Below, piece by piece: positions 53,817 to 64,000 of a stretch of 64,000 bases of DNA. The translations under genes and the position numbers were made by a program. Origin of the DNA: Anaspis maculata (lineage: Eukaryota > Arthropoda > Insecta > Coleoptera > Scraptiidae). Position 1 is the stretch's first letter, and every line of letters starts with the position of its first letter. The stretch lies in assembly GCA_949128115.1 (NCBI GenBank), contig OX421964.1, positions 31,054,177-31,118,176 of the forward strand. Direction: 5' to 3'. The notes under the pieces were generated by a model. The model saw nothing but the letters and a program-made list of their open reading frames with translations, did not search any database and had not been told where the DNA came from.

Positions 53817-55253
53817 TATAAGATCTTTTGAGAAGCTCTATACAGTTAGTTAACCTCACCTTTATTATATGCTTTATCATTTGTTTTGAAACTCCCCTGA
53901 AAATGTTGCTACTTCGATTGCCAAGATTTCCGATTTGAATCTAGGTGGACATCCCATTTAGATCAGTAACTATTGAAAACTTGGCGAAACAAAATTACCA
54001 ACTAGGTTGGTGCAGACAGGTTAAAAATACCACATAACCCATGCATCAGTTCGAACGGTACTTATGGAGGTGACGCCAAAGAAAAGCCCAACAATAGACG
54101 CACCATTAAAAAAATGAATGGAAAATTATTTGTTTTGGATCTGGTCCCGCGTAAGTCTGGATCGAACGTAATGAATAATGTAAATCCGGCGGTCCCAATA
54201 AGCTCTTACGTGCATATAATAAATTTCATATTTTCATTCCGGTCTTTCCGGAGGTTGTTGTTGTATATGTACGTATTTGATATTCAGGCATAATAGTCGG
54301 GCCATTGTAGTCCGATTTGTCCGTACAGCCGGGCGAGTAAGTTATTTCAAACACAATAGTTCATTAGTTTATCGAATCAGATCGGACCAGTCATTAATCT
54401 TATACCTCTCTGGCTCTCCAGTCGCCCAGTTCTGCACTCAGGCGGATTTCGAAAACTGGACCTATAAAAAACCAAATTGTGCAAACACTTGTCGCGCACT
54501 GGGTGCTGCGTCATTGTCTTTTTGTTCTTGCAGTTTTGACGATTCTGTTTATTTTAGTTCACTCATGTTGACGATGAGATGTCTGGTCCATAGCTTTATG
54601 CAAATCAACCGCAGGTTCTGAGCCTTGGAATTTTCAATTGGTGTTCGTCAGAAGGGATGATGATATTTTGGGACTTTTGGACGTTATTTTAATTTCCTTG
54701 TCCTCTCTGGGTGAGGATCGATTCCTGGATATGATTTGTGATGTCAGGGCGCGATTCATCAATCAATACTCGTGGTCGGATCATCAATAACACTAATAGT
54801 TGGTCTTGTGAATTTAAAATGGCTGTTATGCTGGAACAATGCACTCTATTATGGGAGAGTGTGGGCTTGTGCTTGGAGAAAAAACAGGGTCGTATTGTCG
54901 GACAATTAATTATCTGAATGTAATCTAAAATTGAAAACGGATAACTATTGATGGAACGGACGCGGCCGGGGCATTCCGAGAACAAAAAGGGACGGGTGAA
55001 AATTTTAAATTAAAAACTGAAATAAGGTAATACACGTTCGAAAAGCTCATGCCCGAAACTGATGCTGACCAACAGCTCAGGCATTTCAGGTGGTCAATGA
55101 AACATCCGCGGGACTACTCAACGTTCCTGTTATAGCTTCTGCTGTTTTAAAGGAAATTTTGCATTATTCGAGGCAAATTGCAGGTGTAACCGTATTCACG
55201 TGTTTCTATAATCCATGATTTTTGCTTCTGTTTTGTTATTCATCTTACTCTTG
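53817..55253. other. No recognisable feature
   Basis: Short frames only (for example 114 codons at 54277-54621, no known motif). Confidence 0.35.
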
Positions 55254-56007
55254 TAGTACTAGCGGTAAGCAGCTAACTAGTGAAGAATACTGCATTTTAT
55301 GATACAAGCAACAGATTTGGTACACGTAACCTCTGAAGAATTCTAAGCGATTTGACCCGTAGTTCTTAAAAATCCCTTCGGGGGGAGCCGAGATATAGGG
55401 GGGGGGGGAGAGGAGTTGATTTCTCTTATTTAGAAAAAATCTATATGGACCAAACTGGCATGAAAAATGTCAAATTCAAGTGATTTGAACATGCTGAATA
55501 CACTGGTGAATCCTAATTTCATAAGAAATGTGAATAGTAGCCTTTTTTTCAAAATGGCCGCCAATGAATGACAAAAAATCATGCATGAATAAGTTATTCA
55601 AGTAAGGTATCAATTTATATGTTTTCGAGGACGCTGAACTCATTTCTTTTATCGAAGTCACCCTATCGAACAAAATTATCTCTTTTGGGTCAGGGCAGAT
55701 GAACCACCCTCAATACTTGAAGTGACGCTTTCAAGATTTGAAGTGAATATCGAAAGAACAATATGGAGCTACATCTGAATAATCTCTTTTTTGATGATAA
55801 GTGAAAATTACCCATGTAACTAACTACACCTCTAAAGTCACCATAACCATCTCTGGAATCCCCAACCACCCTTAATGGGAGGATCTTGTATAACCTAGCT
55901 TTCCTTGTATCGCAGGAAAGCGCTTCAAAAATGAGTTTGAATGGTATAAAATAGTATAATAATACCTATTTAATGATATTTTACGTACTGTAGTAATGAA
56001 TAGATAT

Positions 56008-56226
56008 GTATATATCCCGTTCACTTAATATTTCCAGTAAAATGACTTTTTGGAATAAAAATAAAATGACAAACTGGAGCGCTGGGAGGATACGGCTTAT
56101 GGTCGCTGATAGTTTCGTTCCAAAACTTTGCAAGTGCCATCAGCCATTGCTGTAGCCCCCCAGCTTTTCACTGTATTTTTGCTCCAAAAGTAATTCTACT
56201 GAAAATAAAAAGTGAATGAGATATAC
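56008..56226. mobile_element. Small MITE of the CCCGTTCAC family, copy 3
   Basis: The left end TATATCCCGTTCACTTAATA and the right end AATAAAAAGTGAATGAGATATA are inverted. The interior matches 41232-41386 and 41541-41752. It is nested in the 55256-58180 element. Confidence 0.75.
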
Positions 56227-56237
56227 CTACGTATAAA

Positions 56238-56371
56238 AGCTGTATTACACTACACAATTTCTTGTACAATTTCATGAACAATCTGCCAAAATAGTGTCAA
56301 AAAACAATGAACATGATTGTTTAACTGACAGATTGTACAATAAATTGTGTTGTGTAATATAGTTATAGCTG
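56238..56371. mobile_element. Short hairpin MITE
   Basis: GCTGTATTACACTACACAAT pairs inverted with ATTGTGTTGTGTAATATAGT, and inner TTGTACAAT and AACAATCTG match too. It sits directly after the 56008-56226 MITE. Confidence 0.65.
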
Positions 56372-57104
56372 AATAATACGGATAAATCTTCACCCAAGTT
56401 TGAAGTCAAATTATTAAAGACCAATTGATCCGATTTGGATGTTTTTCCTTTGAATGATGGGATGATTCTTCGGGGATCTGACTGGAAAACCAATTTTCGG
56501 ATCAATGCTGGCTACGACGTGCCGGGTGGGACATTGATGTGATGTTTTTTAAAACACCGGCAATAGCAGAAAATTCCAGTTTATAACCAGCTGTTCCCCT
56601 AACTTTCCTTAACGTGCTCTTTTTGTTTTAAATTTTATCCTCATTTTTAGGAGAGATGGCTTTTCCAGATCAAATATTTTCTTTTTGAAAGTTAGGCATC
56701 CTTCTATAGAGAAGGAAGGTCTCTAGACCTTTGCTATCCTCAAGAAGGTGTGTCGTATGATCAGACCAGACCTTATAATCAGACATAACAGACTCGACCC
56801 CCTTAGATAACACTTTCTTTGTTGTGATGTTTTTTGTGTTCTTTCGATCATTATCCATTATCTCATGATTTCTTTGACGTTAAAATCGTCTGGAAAATCA
56901 TTTTAGCCGATTAGTTTGAGCCCACGACCTCCTGAAGGCTATATTGAGGGTACAGTGGCTTACTTCGGGTTTAATTTCAAACCCCATGAACATGTTTACA
57001 AGTGGTGAGGAATCTCAACTAAAAACTGTAACAATACATGAAATATTATTGAGAAGGTAGGTAGGTATCATACTATTTTACACAATTTAGTGGTTATTGA
57101 CATA

Positions 57105-57225
57105 ATAAGGCAGGAAAGTGAATCTTTACAGGGCTAGTAGGCATATTTAAGGACGAGCGTAAGCGAGGCCTGGGAGCCTACGTGCCCTGTAAAGACACTA
57201 ACTTTCCTGGCGTATTATGTATAAC
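57105..57225. repeat. Inverted repeat around CAGGAAAGT
   Basis: CAGGAAAGTGAATCTTTACA and TGTAAAGACACTAACTTTCCTG form a hairpin of about 120 bp. Related TTTCCCTGCC and GCAAGGAAATC arms follow at 57399-57452. It lies inside the 55256-58180 element. Confidence 0.6.
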
Positions 57226-58182
57226 GTTTTACCCGAAACTACCTCAATAAACCACAAACTAAAGAAAGAAATTGGTACCAGAATTCTCAAATATCATTCT
57301 GGCACAATTTGGCCAATATCACGTTGCTAGGTCTGGTTTTCAACAGTTTTCAGCAAATTTTCAGCAAACAAAACGTCTCTTGAGGCAGAAAAGTAAGATT
57401 TCCCTGCCTAGTCAGGTTAGGTCTTTACCTGTCCAGGCAAGGAAATCTTACTTTCCTGCGTCAAAAGACGCTTGTAATGGACACTTTACCTGCCAGTTTA
57501 GGGTAAAAACATTTTTAAAGCACTTTCCTATGACACAAGGAAATCTAGGTTATACAAGACCCTCCCATCAAGGGTGGTTGGAGCTTCCAGGGATGGTTGT
57601 GACTTTAAATATGTAGTTACATCGGTAATTTTCATTTTTCAATCAAAAACGTATTATTCATATGCAGCTCTATATTAGTCTTTCCATTAATCACGAGATT
57701 AATCACTTCAAATCTTGAAAGTTTCACTTCAGGTGTGGGGGGTGGTTCATTCACCCTGACCCAAAATGGATAATTATGTTCGATATGGTGATTTCAATAA
57801 GAGGAATTAGTCCAGCGACCTCGAAAACATATAAATTGATACCTTACTCGAACACCTTATTCATACATGTTTTTTTGTCTTTATTGGCGGCCATTTTGAA
57901 AAAAAAGGCTATCATTTGCATTTTTCATAAAATTATGATTGACTAGTGTATTCAGCATGTTCAATTCACTTAAATTCTATATTTCCCATGCCATTTTGGC
58001 GCATATAGATTTTTTCTAAAAACGAGAAATCAACCCCTCCTCCCCCCCCATATCTCGGCTCCCCCCGAAGGGATTTTCAAGAACTACGGGTCAAATCGCT
58101 TAGAATTCTCCAAAGATTATGTGTACCAAATCTGTTGCTTGTATCATAAAATGCAGTTTTATTTTGCTTACCGCTAGTACTA

Positions 58183-59030
58183 TTGGGCTCTTTGGCGTTG
58201 GGCTTTGCAAAGAGATCGGAAATCAACCTATTCCAATAACGTTTTACGTATTGTCATTGTTATTATGTTATGGTATTCAGGGATTATTCGTTCTCGTTTG
58301 GGAGTTGTATTGGTAACAATGAACATGATTGTCAGCGAGTGTGGTTTGATCAGTTGAAGTGACCCACATGACGTAGTAGTCTGATGTTGGGAATATTGAA
58401 AGGAAAATCTAAACAAATGGTTTTTCATGTTAGGATATTTTTGAAATCAGGGTGTTGTAATGTACCAGTTTTGTAGATTGCACATCACCTCTGAATATTT
58501 TATCGCTACATTTTTATGGTTCAATGAGGTATTTTATCGAGTATATCATCAGTTTTGTATTCCGAAAGTTGAAGTTGAAAACTCAACAACTTTCTGTTCA
58601 GATTATCCAAACATCACTGTATATTGCCTTGATTGACAGGGTTAAGGCCTTCTTTTGACATGGAAAATTTTTCCTTCCTACAGGGAAGACTCCACAATAT
58701 TCCTCACGATCGGTCCGGTCCGACTGATTTTTCAATGAAAAATGTGCAGCCCGAAGATGAAGCTGCGAATTTTCGACAATTTTTAAGCAATTTCCACAAC
58801 GGAGTCGGCTACTTCGTCTTAGAGTTTCGTTCGTTTCGCTTATAGAGAAATGAAATAATTTCTCAAAATGCCAGTTGAAAGAAAATCACTGGCTAAGATT
58901 CAGAGGCCTTTCAGACACCTTTGAACATTTTTGTCGCTTCGAGCGTGTATAGCGAGGTTTTAAGAAGAAGAAAATCATGCTTTTTTTTCATCAAATCATC
59001 AAAAATTCAAAAAATGTTCATGTTGCATCC
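58183..59030. other. No recognisable feature
   Basis: No long frames, no RNA gene, no repeats identified. Confidence 0.35.
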
Positions 59031-59038
59031 TTTATCAC

Positions 59039-59548
59039 TAGAGAGCGGATTTATATGCGGTAAAAAAGTCCAAAATATGCAGTTTATATGCGCTTAAAAA
59101 GTATCAAAATATGCGGGTAAAAATGTTCAAATAGAGCAATATATGCGAGTAAATATGTGATATAAGCTGCAAGAATAGTGAAAAACACACCATTTACATG
59201 TAAAACCAACCAACCAACTTTGACCATCAAAGTAAAAAAAAAATTTCGAAAATTTTAAATTATTTTTTCCTTGAAATCAAAATATCGTGATTTTCTCGCA
59301 CATATAGATAAAATGGCCAAAATAGTGACAAATATTCAGTTATGTGCAAAAATATGGACTGAATATGCGGCTATATGCGATTATATGGACTATCAATTTG
59401 TATGCGGTGAAAAGTCAAAATAATAAATTATATGCGAAATAAAACTTGGTATTTAGGTTCCTTATACGTGGAAACGTCAAGCTGCAAGTCGACAGTTGCA
59501 TCCAACTTAGCAAATAGAACATGTAAAAAATTATAAATCCGCTCTCTA
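59039..59548. mobile_element. hAT-type non-autonomous element, TAGAGAGCGG ends
   Basis: TAGAGAGCGGATTTATA is inverted exactly at the right end. TTTATCAC is duplicated at 59031-59038 and 59549-59556. The 8-bp duplication and TAG-type ends fit hAT. Inside, ATATGCGG-like motifs recur many times, about 15 near both ends, a usual subterminal transposase-binding arrangement in hAT elements. Non-coding, 510 bp. Confidence 0.92.
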
Positions 59549-59644
59549 TTTATCACTGTGCGGAAAGACTGAGAAGAAGAAGAAAGTTGAATTAAAAATG
59601 AAAAATCGAAATATTCCTGGAATTTCCACGGCGCGGCGATGGAT

Positions 59645-59805
59645 AGCAAGACTGCAAGACTCTTGTAGCAAGACCAAGAACAAGACCAAGACTTGCCTGC
59701 ACAAGACCAAGACCAAGACTAATAATATTTTTGCAAGACAAATATACCAAGACCGACTGAACATGAACAAGACCAAGACTTGCATGGTCTTGGTCTTGGT
59801 CTTGC
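59645..59805. repeat. CAAGAC hexanucleotide microsatellite with inverted end
   Basis: CAAGACCAAGAC-type hexamers fill the segment with interruptions. At 59779-59802 the complementary GGTCTTGGTCTTGGTCTTG follows, so the array can fold on itself. Confidence 0.82.
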
Positions 59806-59831
59806 TTTTGATTATCACTACTTATTGTTAG

Positions 59832-60957
59832 GCATGATGGTATTGTATTTTGACCTTTTCCTGTAGATATGTTTGTTCTAGAATGCTTATACTCTACGTG
59901 AAAAGTGACATCACCATATTTAAACGTCACAACGACCTGCAACAGTATGAGACTCAAAACTGCAGCAATTTACGATAGGATAGACAACGCATGGGAAACT
60001 CACATTTCAAGAGTCTCCAAATAGTGTACTTGAGAGATCTCTTGGCTGCATTCCGTAAGATCGTCCGGTCTGGATGCCTGCACACTGATAAGCAACCAGT
60101 AGAGGCAAAACACATATCTGTGGAGTTCTGGTCTGGTGATCCGATGTTGTAGTAGTCCGAGAACTCCGTCCAATAATAAATTTCTACACTATTCTATTAT
60201 ATTCTTCAATCAGTTTCAAGGCTTTTTTAATTTGAGCTAGCCATTGTAAAATATGTTGTGTTGGCTAACTCGAATCGGCTAATGATACGATGCTAACTCG
60301 GTGCTAACGCCTTGATTGATGTGAGTACTATGTATAATCAGTGAGGATGGGCAATTTGCCCGGTACATCGAATTTTGGTAAATACCCGAATATATACTCA
60401 GTATTGACCTAGTATATACCCAGAATCAGAATGCTCTAATCATTCAAACTCAATTCATATGTTGAAGAAACGAAAAAAAAATCAAAGAGAAAACAAACAA
60501 TACAATACCAAATGAAATAAATACAAACTACATAAGAGATGAAGAGAAAACTTTATTTAAATATCAAGTGGAATGCCCGTTTACTCCGGGTTGCAATGTT
60601 GATAAATATGTCGGGTTTTTTTTGACTAAACTTGTAGGATGTTAATTGAAATTTGATTCCGATCAAAAATTCGGGCAGGTAAATACCCGGTAAATGCCCG
60701 GGTATTTATAAAAAAAAACTGGTATTCACCTGGTTATATGCATAAATGGATAAATGCAGGTAATATGAGGTAAATATTTCGAATAGCAGCTGATTTCGAA
60801 ATTGATTTAAGCCGAGTTTTATTACTGTGGAAATGATTGTTGCAAGAATAAAGTTTCTGGCGACCAAACCAAGCTTAAAGTTGAAGTCTCGTTGAGCTAC
60901 CGGACCGTAGAGAGCCCCACAACTTGTATAGAAACGGAGCGCCGTGACACGTAAGCA
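59832..60957. other. Mostly unassigned; hAT-like CGGGTATTTA motifs
   Basis: Near 60350-60430 and 60670-60720 the sequence has GATGGGCAATTTGCCCGG, AATACCCG and GCCCGGGTATTTA, which resemble hAT element ends. No second terminus or target duplication could be paired. Confidence 0.35.
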
Positions 60958-61030
60958 GGCCCTGTGGCGCAACGGATAACGCGTCTGACTACGGATCAGA
61001 AGATTCCAGGTTCGAATCCTGGCAGGGTCG
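60958..61030 (+). tRNA. tRNA-Arg (anticodon ACG)
   Basis: A 73-nt cloverleaf with an intact acceptor stem (GGCCCTG with CAGGGTC, one G-U pair), discriminator G, and a paired D arm. The anticodon stem is TCTGA/TCAGA with loop CTACGGA, giving anticodon ACG. The T arm is paired with TTCGAAT. Internal promoters are perfect: A box TGGCGCAACGG (60965-60975) and B box GGTTCGAATCC (61010-61020). It has no intron and no encoded CCA, as in eukaryotic nuclear genes. A34 would be edited to inosine to read CGU, CGC and CGA. It is not part of a SINE, since no tail or duplication is seen. Confidence 0.97.
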
Positions 61031-61034
61031 ATAA

Positions 61035-61040
61035 TTTTTT
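61035..61040 (+). terminator. Pol III terminator of the tRNA gene
   Basis: Six T residues begin five bases after the tRNA, the normal RNA polymerase III stop. Confidence 0.9.
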
Positions 61041-61241
61041 CGCCAATTCTACAACAACAAAAACATCGATGACATTTTTATCTTCACATTTATCTATATG
61101 AAAATAGACCAATCGATTTTTGGTGCTTTATTTATTTTTATCAAAAACTTGTACCCTGTAAGCGTATAAATCCAGTAGATAGATTATTTAGGAGAACTTG
61201 TACCTATCTTGCTCGAATGCTCGTATATACGAGGTGTGAGT

Positions 61242-61436
61242 CAGGCGCGTGCTGGCCCACCGGGCAGCCGGGCATTTCCCGGTAGGCCAGCCGACAGACC
61301 TTGTGGGGCCTTTCTTGATCTTTTTCAAAAAAAAATTTGTTTAAATAATTTGTGGTGTAATGGGGGTATTTCTGCTCTAAAGGGTCTTTCGACATGAATT
61401 AGCCCGGGCCCTCATTAGGGTCCCAGCACGCGCCTG
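61242..61436. mobile_element. 195-bp hAT-type MITE
   Basis: CAGGCGCGTGCTGG is inverted at both ends. GTGTGAGT is duplicated exactly at 61234-61241 and 61437-61444. The 8-bp duplication and CAGG ends fit hAT. It has no coding capacity. Confidence 0.92.
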
Positions 61437-61640
61437 GTGTGAGTTTGTGAGTATGTTCACGGCGTCCCACTTCTAACTGAACAGACTTCAGGAAAAGATT
61501 CTCCAAGTGCCTACTCCTGATCCAGAAAAATATGACAAGTTTATTGAAGTCACTGCCACTGTTGCAACTGGTTGGATTCAACTGAACCTCGACAGGTAGA
61601 TAGGCAGTGTCTGCAAACTAATTTTAAAGTAAAATTTAAA

Positions 61641-61947
61641 CAGGTCAATTTTTATTTGGAAGGGGACCTCTAGGATACGTATTGCAGCATTTTTATCTTC
61701 AAACTTTTCGCCCCCACTTTACCCTACCTCAAAATTTTGAATAGCATTACTAATATTGTGATGCATCAAATTGTAGATGATGAAATTCTTTTTCTGTCAA
61801 ATATCTTCTAAATAATTTCAAACTCATCCTTTAATCCTTTTGAAGTAGGGTAGGGTAGGGTAGGATGGGGACAAAGAGGTTGAAGATGAAAATGTGGCAA
61901 CAGGAACGTGTTTCGGATGTCCTTTTCAAAATAAATATCGACCTGTT
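61641..61947. repeat. Hairpin related to the 31432-32499 element
   Basis: CAGGTCAATTTTTATTTGGA pairs inverted with the segment ending AATAAATATCGACCTG. The inner match includes TTTTTATCTTCAA and the CCCTACC/GGTAGGG blocks. A short GTAGG pentamer repeat lies at about 61845-61866. Confidence 0.65.
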
Positions 61948-62444
61948 TTGCTAGAAAATCGATTCTCAAGGATCGGGAGTTACTAAGGGAAGAACTTTTC
62001 TTTAATTAACAATGAGAGAATTTTGAGGATTCTGGGAATGGTATAAAAAAAATGAAATCTGAGGTGGGAAGCTTGAGAATTAACACCCTGTATATGATCA
62101 TTATCAAATATCAAATTATATTATTTGAACTTGGAACAAGAAACCGCAATATTTTCCAATATTTGAATATAGGGTTTCAAAAAAACGTGGAAGTTTTTCT
62201 GAAACACTCTGTATACTGCAAGATGTAGAAAATATTGGTGTCTAAATTTGAATTCTATTGAGTTTTGTTCCTTGAACTCGTGTTCCTTATTATTTATATG
62301 ATACGAACAATAATCCTTTTTATTTATTACATATTCAAAATTTGAATTCTACAGGAGAAATTGTTGCAAAAAACTCTTCTCCCTGCCAATTTATTCTATA
62401 GGGAAAAATTTTACAGGGGGGGGGGGATTTCGGTCGATCACCCT
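61948..62444. other. No recognisable gene
   Basis: AT-rich, with an ACACCCTGTATA motif at about 62083 that resembles Tc1/mariner-type MITE ends. No partner end identified. Confidence 0.35.
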
Positions 62445-62615
62445 GTACATCTCCCCAAAGGTGGGCCCCTGAAGGTGATTTTCATTCAATACATTTATCC
62501 CAAACTATCTAACACGCTAAAGGTAAAATAATAAAATTTAGCACATTCACGGATCTTTTCATGCTCAGTCAAGTGGGAATATCTTCAAAATTTTCATACC
62601 TGAGGGCGTATTTTT
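62445..62615. repeat. Partial copy of the 15955-17725 unit
   Basis: CCCCTGAAGGTGATTTTCAT, AAATTTAGCACAT and TTTTCATGCTCA follow the same order as the units at 15975, 16455 and (inverted) 17690. Confidence 0.65.
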
Positions 62616-62899
62616 GGAACGTGTTGATTCATTTTCCATGAGAAAATCGTGCGGTTACTATATAAGCCAATCGCAGGAGCGGAAACAGGCGGTTATACCA
62701 CAGCAATCGTATACGTGCATTCATCTCGTCGGTTTCAAAAATACGGAACCTGAGGTTGCTCGAGGTTAAGTGGAAGAAGTGGAATTCAACTTTTTGACTT
62801 GCTTTTTCAGCGCACTTTGCCAAAAAATGGGAAAAAGGTGCTTCAAGCTTAACTTTGTCCGTCCGTTCGTCCGTCCGTCTGTTTGTACCCAGGATAACT

Positions 62900-63720
62900 C
62901 CTCAGGAAAAAGAGATATCGATGTGGTGTAAGCGCTGGATCGATAGTACATACGTCCAGGATGTCAATAACTTTTGGTTTTTTGTGACTTTGCCGCCATC
63001 TTTGATCCGCCATTTTAAATTTCTCTAAAAGTGATCCGATTGGAATGAAATTTGCAGGCGATGTGAACCACATCAAGATACATCTAATTTTCGACAATTG
63101 ATGCTCTGCCGCCATCTTTTATTTGCCATATTGAGCATGTTTTAAAGTGATAGAGTTAGGAGAATTATGACATAACGAAAAGAGATATCGATGTGGTGCA
63201 AACGCCAATCGTATGCGTACGTGTCCACCATATAAAGTTCAACAATGGTTTTTGTCACTTGGCCGCCATCTTTGATCCGCCATTTTGAATTTTCCTGAAA
63301 GTGCGGTCCGACTTGAGTGACATTTGCAGGCGATGTAACCTTCATTAGGATACATCCGATTTTGGACAATTGATGCTCTGCCGCCATCTTGTATTCTCCA
63401 TATTGAACATATGTATATTAGAGTACAGCTAGAAGAAATCTGTCCCAATGAAAAGAGAAATCGATGTGGTGCTCCCGCCTATCGAACGCCTATCCACCAT
63501 AAAATTGACCACTGGTTCTTGTCACATGGCCGCCATATGTATGTTTTATCCGCCATTTTGAATTTCTCTTAAAGTGGTCCGATTTTAGTGAAATTTGCAG
63601 TCAATGTGAACTTCATTAAGATACATCCGATTTTGGACAAATGGGGCTTTGCCGCCATCTTGGCCGCCATATTGAAATTTTTTATTTGTGGAACGATTTT
63701 CATGAAACTTGGAACTTACC
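62900..63720. repeat. Tandem array, ~271-bp unit, ~3 copies
   Basis: AGAGATATCGATGTGGTG recurs at 62911, 63181 and (AGAGAAATCG) 63454. Each is followed in order by CATATGG/CTTGGCCGCCATCTTTG, ATCCGCCATTTTGAATTT, GAAATTTGCAGGCGATGTGA, AGATACATCCGATTTTGGAC and GCCGCCATCTT. Spacing is 270 and 273 bp. A TCCGTCCGTCCGT-type run (62858-62880) precedes the first unit. GCCGCCAT blocks are also a theme of the 24410 array, but the units do not otherwise align. Confidence 0.82.
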
Positions 63721-64000
63721 CCTGTCAAGCACAATCATTCTGATTTTTAAGCCTATTTTCATGATTCTGCCGCTATTTTGGCCGCCGTATTGGAATTTTT
63801 CGCGCAAATAACGGTAGAACCCTAATTAATTAACATCTTGCGTTCACTAATCCTTCAAGAAAAGTGCGCTACTGAGCCAATGAGGCATATTCGCTTGTTT
63901 TAGTTTTGACCTCAAAAATATTGGAGTTTTCAAATCGAATTTCGAAAGTTCCAGGGAAAATTCAGAAAAAATCAAGCTATTTCAAGCAGATAACTTTCTC

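Larger units (their letters stand above)
55256..58180. mobile_element. 2.9-kb element with ~680-bp terminal inverted repeats
   Basis: The left end GTACTAGCGGTAAGC recurs inverted at 58166-58180, with TA outside both (55254-55255, 58181-58182). The arms stay alignable to about 55935 and 57490. Examples are ACTGCATTTTATGATACAAG, the CCCTTCGGGGGGAGCCGAGATAT block, TGGCGGCCATTTTGA, CTCGAAAACATATAAATTGA and GGTGGTTGGAGCTTCCAG with their inverted partners. The interior (about 1.55 kb) holds smaller MITEs and no transposase frame. Arms this long resemble foldback or long-TIR Mutator-like elements, but the TA target fits Tc1/mariner-like, so no class is assigned. Confidence 0.8.

Noticed and set aside
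60344..60780. hAT element suggested by GATGGGCAA and CGGGTATTTA motifs
   Set aside because: Only one possible end is seen and no 8-bp duplication could be paired.

Overview
This window reads as nuclear DNA of an animal, most likely an insect. It is AT-rich, has no bacterial-style packed genes, and carries Ty3/Gypsy, LINE, tRNA-derived SINE, Tc1/mariner-like and hAT-like repeats plus one intact eukaryotic tRNA-Arg gene (60958-61030). I recognise no host protein-coding gene. Species cannot be assigned from the sequence alone.

Layout. 1-1790: decayed Ty3/Gypsy pol split by a TA-flanked TIR element, which itself holds a tRNA-derived SINE. 1977-4005: a MITE and a decayed TIR element split by a LINE 3' fragment. 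5826-7560: a second SINE family and half of a palindromic repeat family, itself split by a sister copy of the 312-1434 element carrying a nested MITE. 8214-8922: mariner-like remnant. 9844-10139: short TIR element with 7-bp target duplication. 10140-14284: mostly unique sequence. 14285-18340: nested stack of large inverted repeats. 19920-21355: solo LTR split by a 911-bp element. 22484-25204: two minisatellites, the second ending at a 5'-truncated LINE (25205-27625). 29229-32499: two foldback elements. 32588-37336: near-full-length APE/RT LINE, broken by a stop, a frameshift and a 940-bp DNA element. 40463-41757: mariner remnant and two small MITEs. 42420-51870: complete, very young Ty3/Gypsy element on the minus strand. 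51986-52493: second copy of the 19920 LTR. 53399-61436: three hAT-type elements with perfect 8-bp duplications, a 2.9-kb element with very long inverted repeats, a CAAGAC microsatellite and the tRNA gene. 62900-63720: 271-bp tandem array.

Functionally, only the Gypsy element (gag, protease, RT, RNase H, integrase, two matching 1419-bp LTRs, PPT, ACTC duplication) and the tRNA look intact. The strongest observations use paralogous empty sites inside the window: two insertions can be resolved to the base, each at TA, and one of them split the TATA box of an LTR. Work was by eye, so inverted-repeat boundaries are approximate except where a target duplication fixes them.
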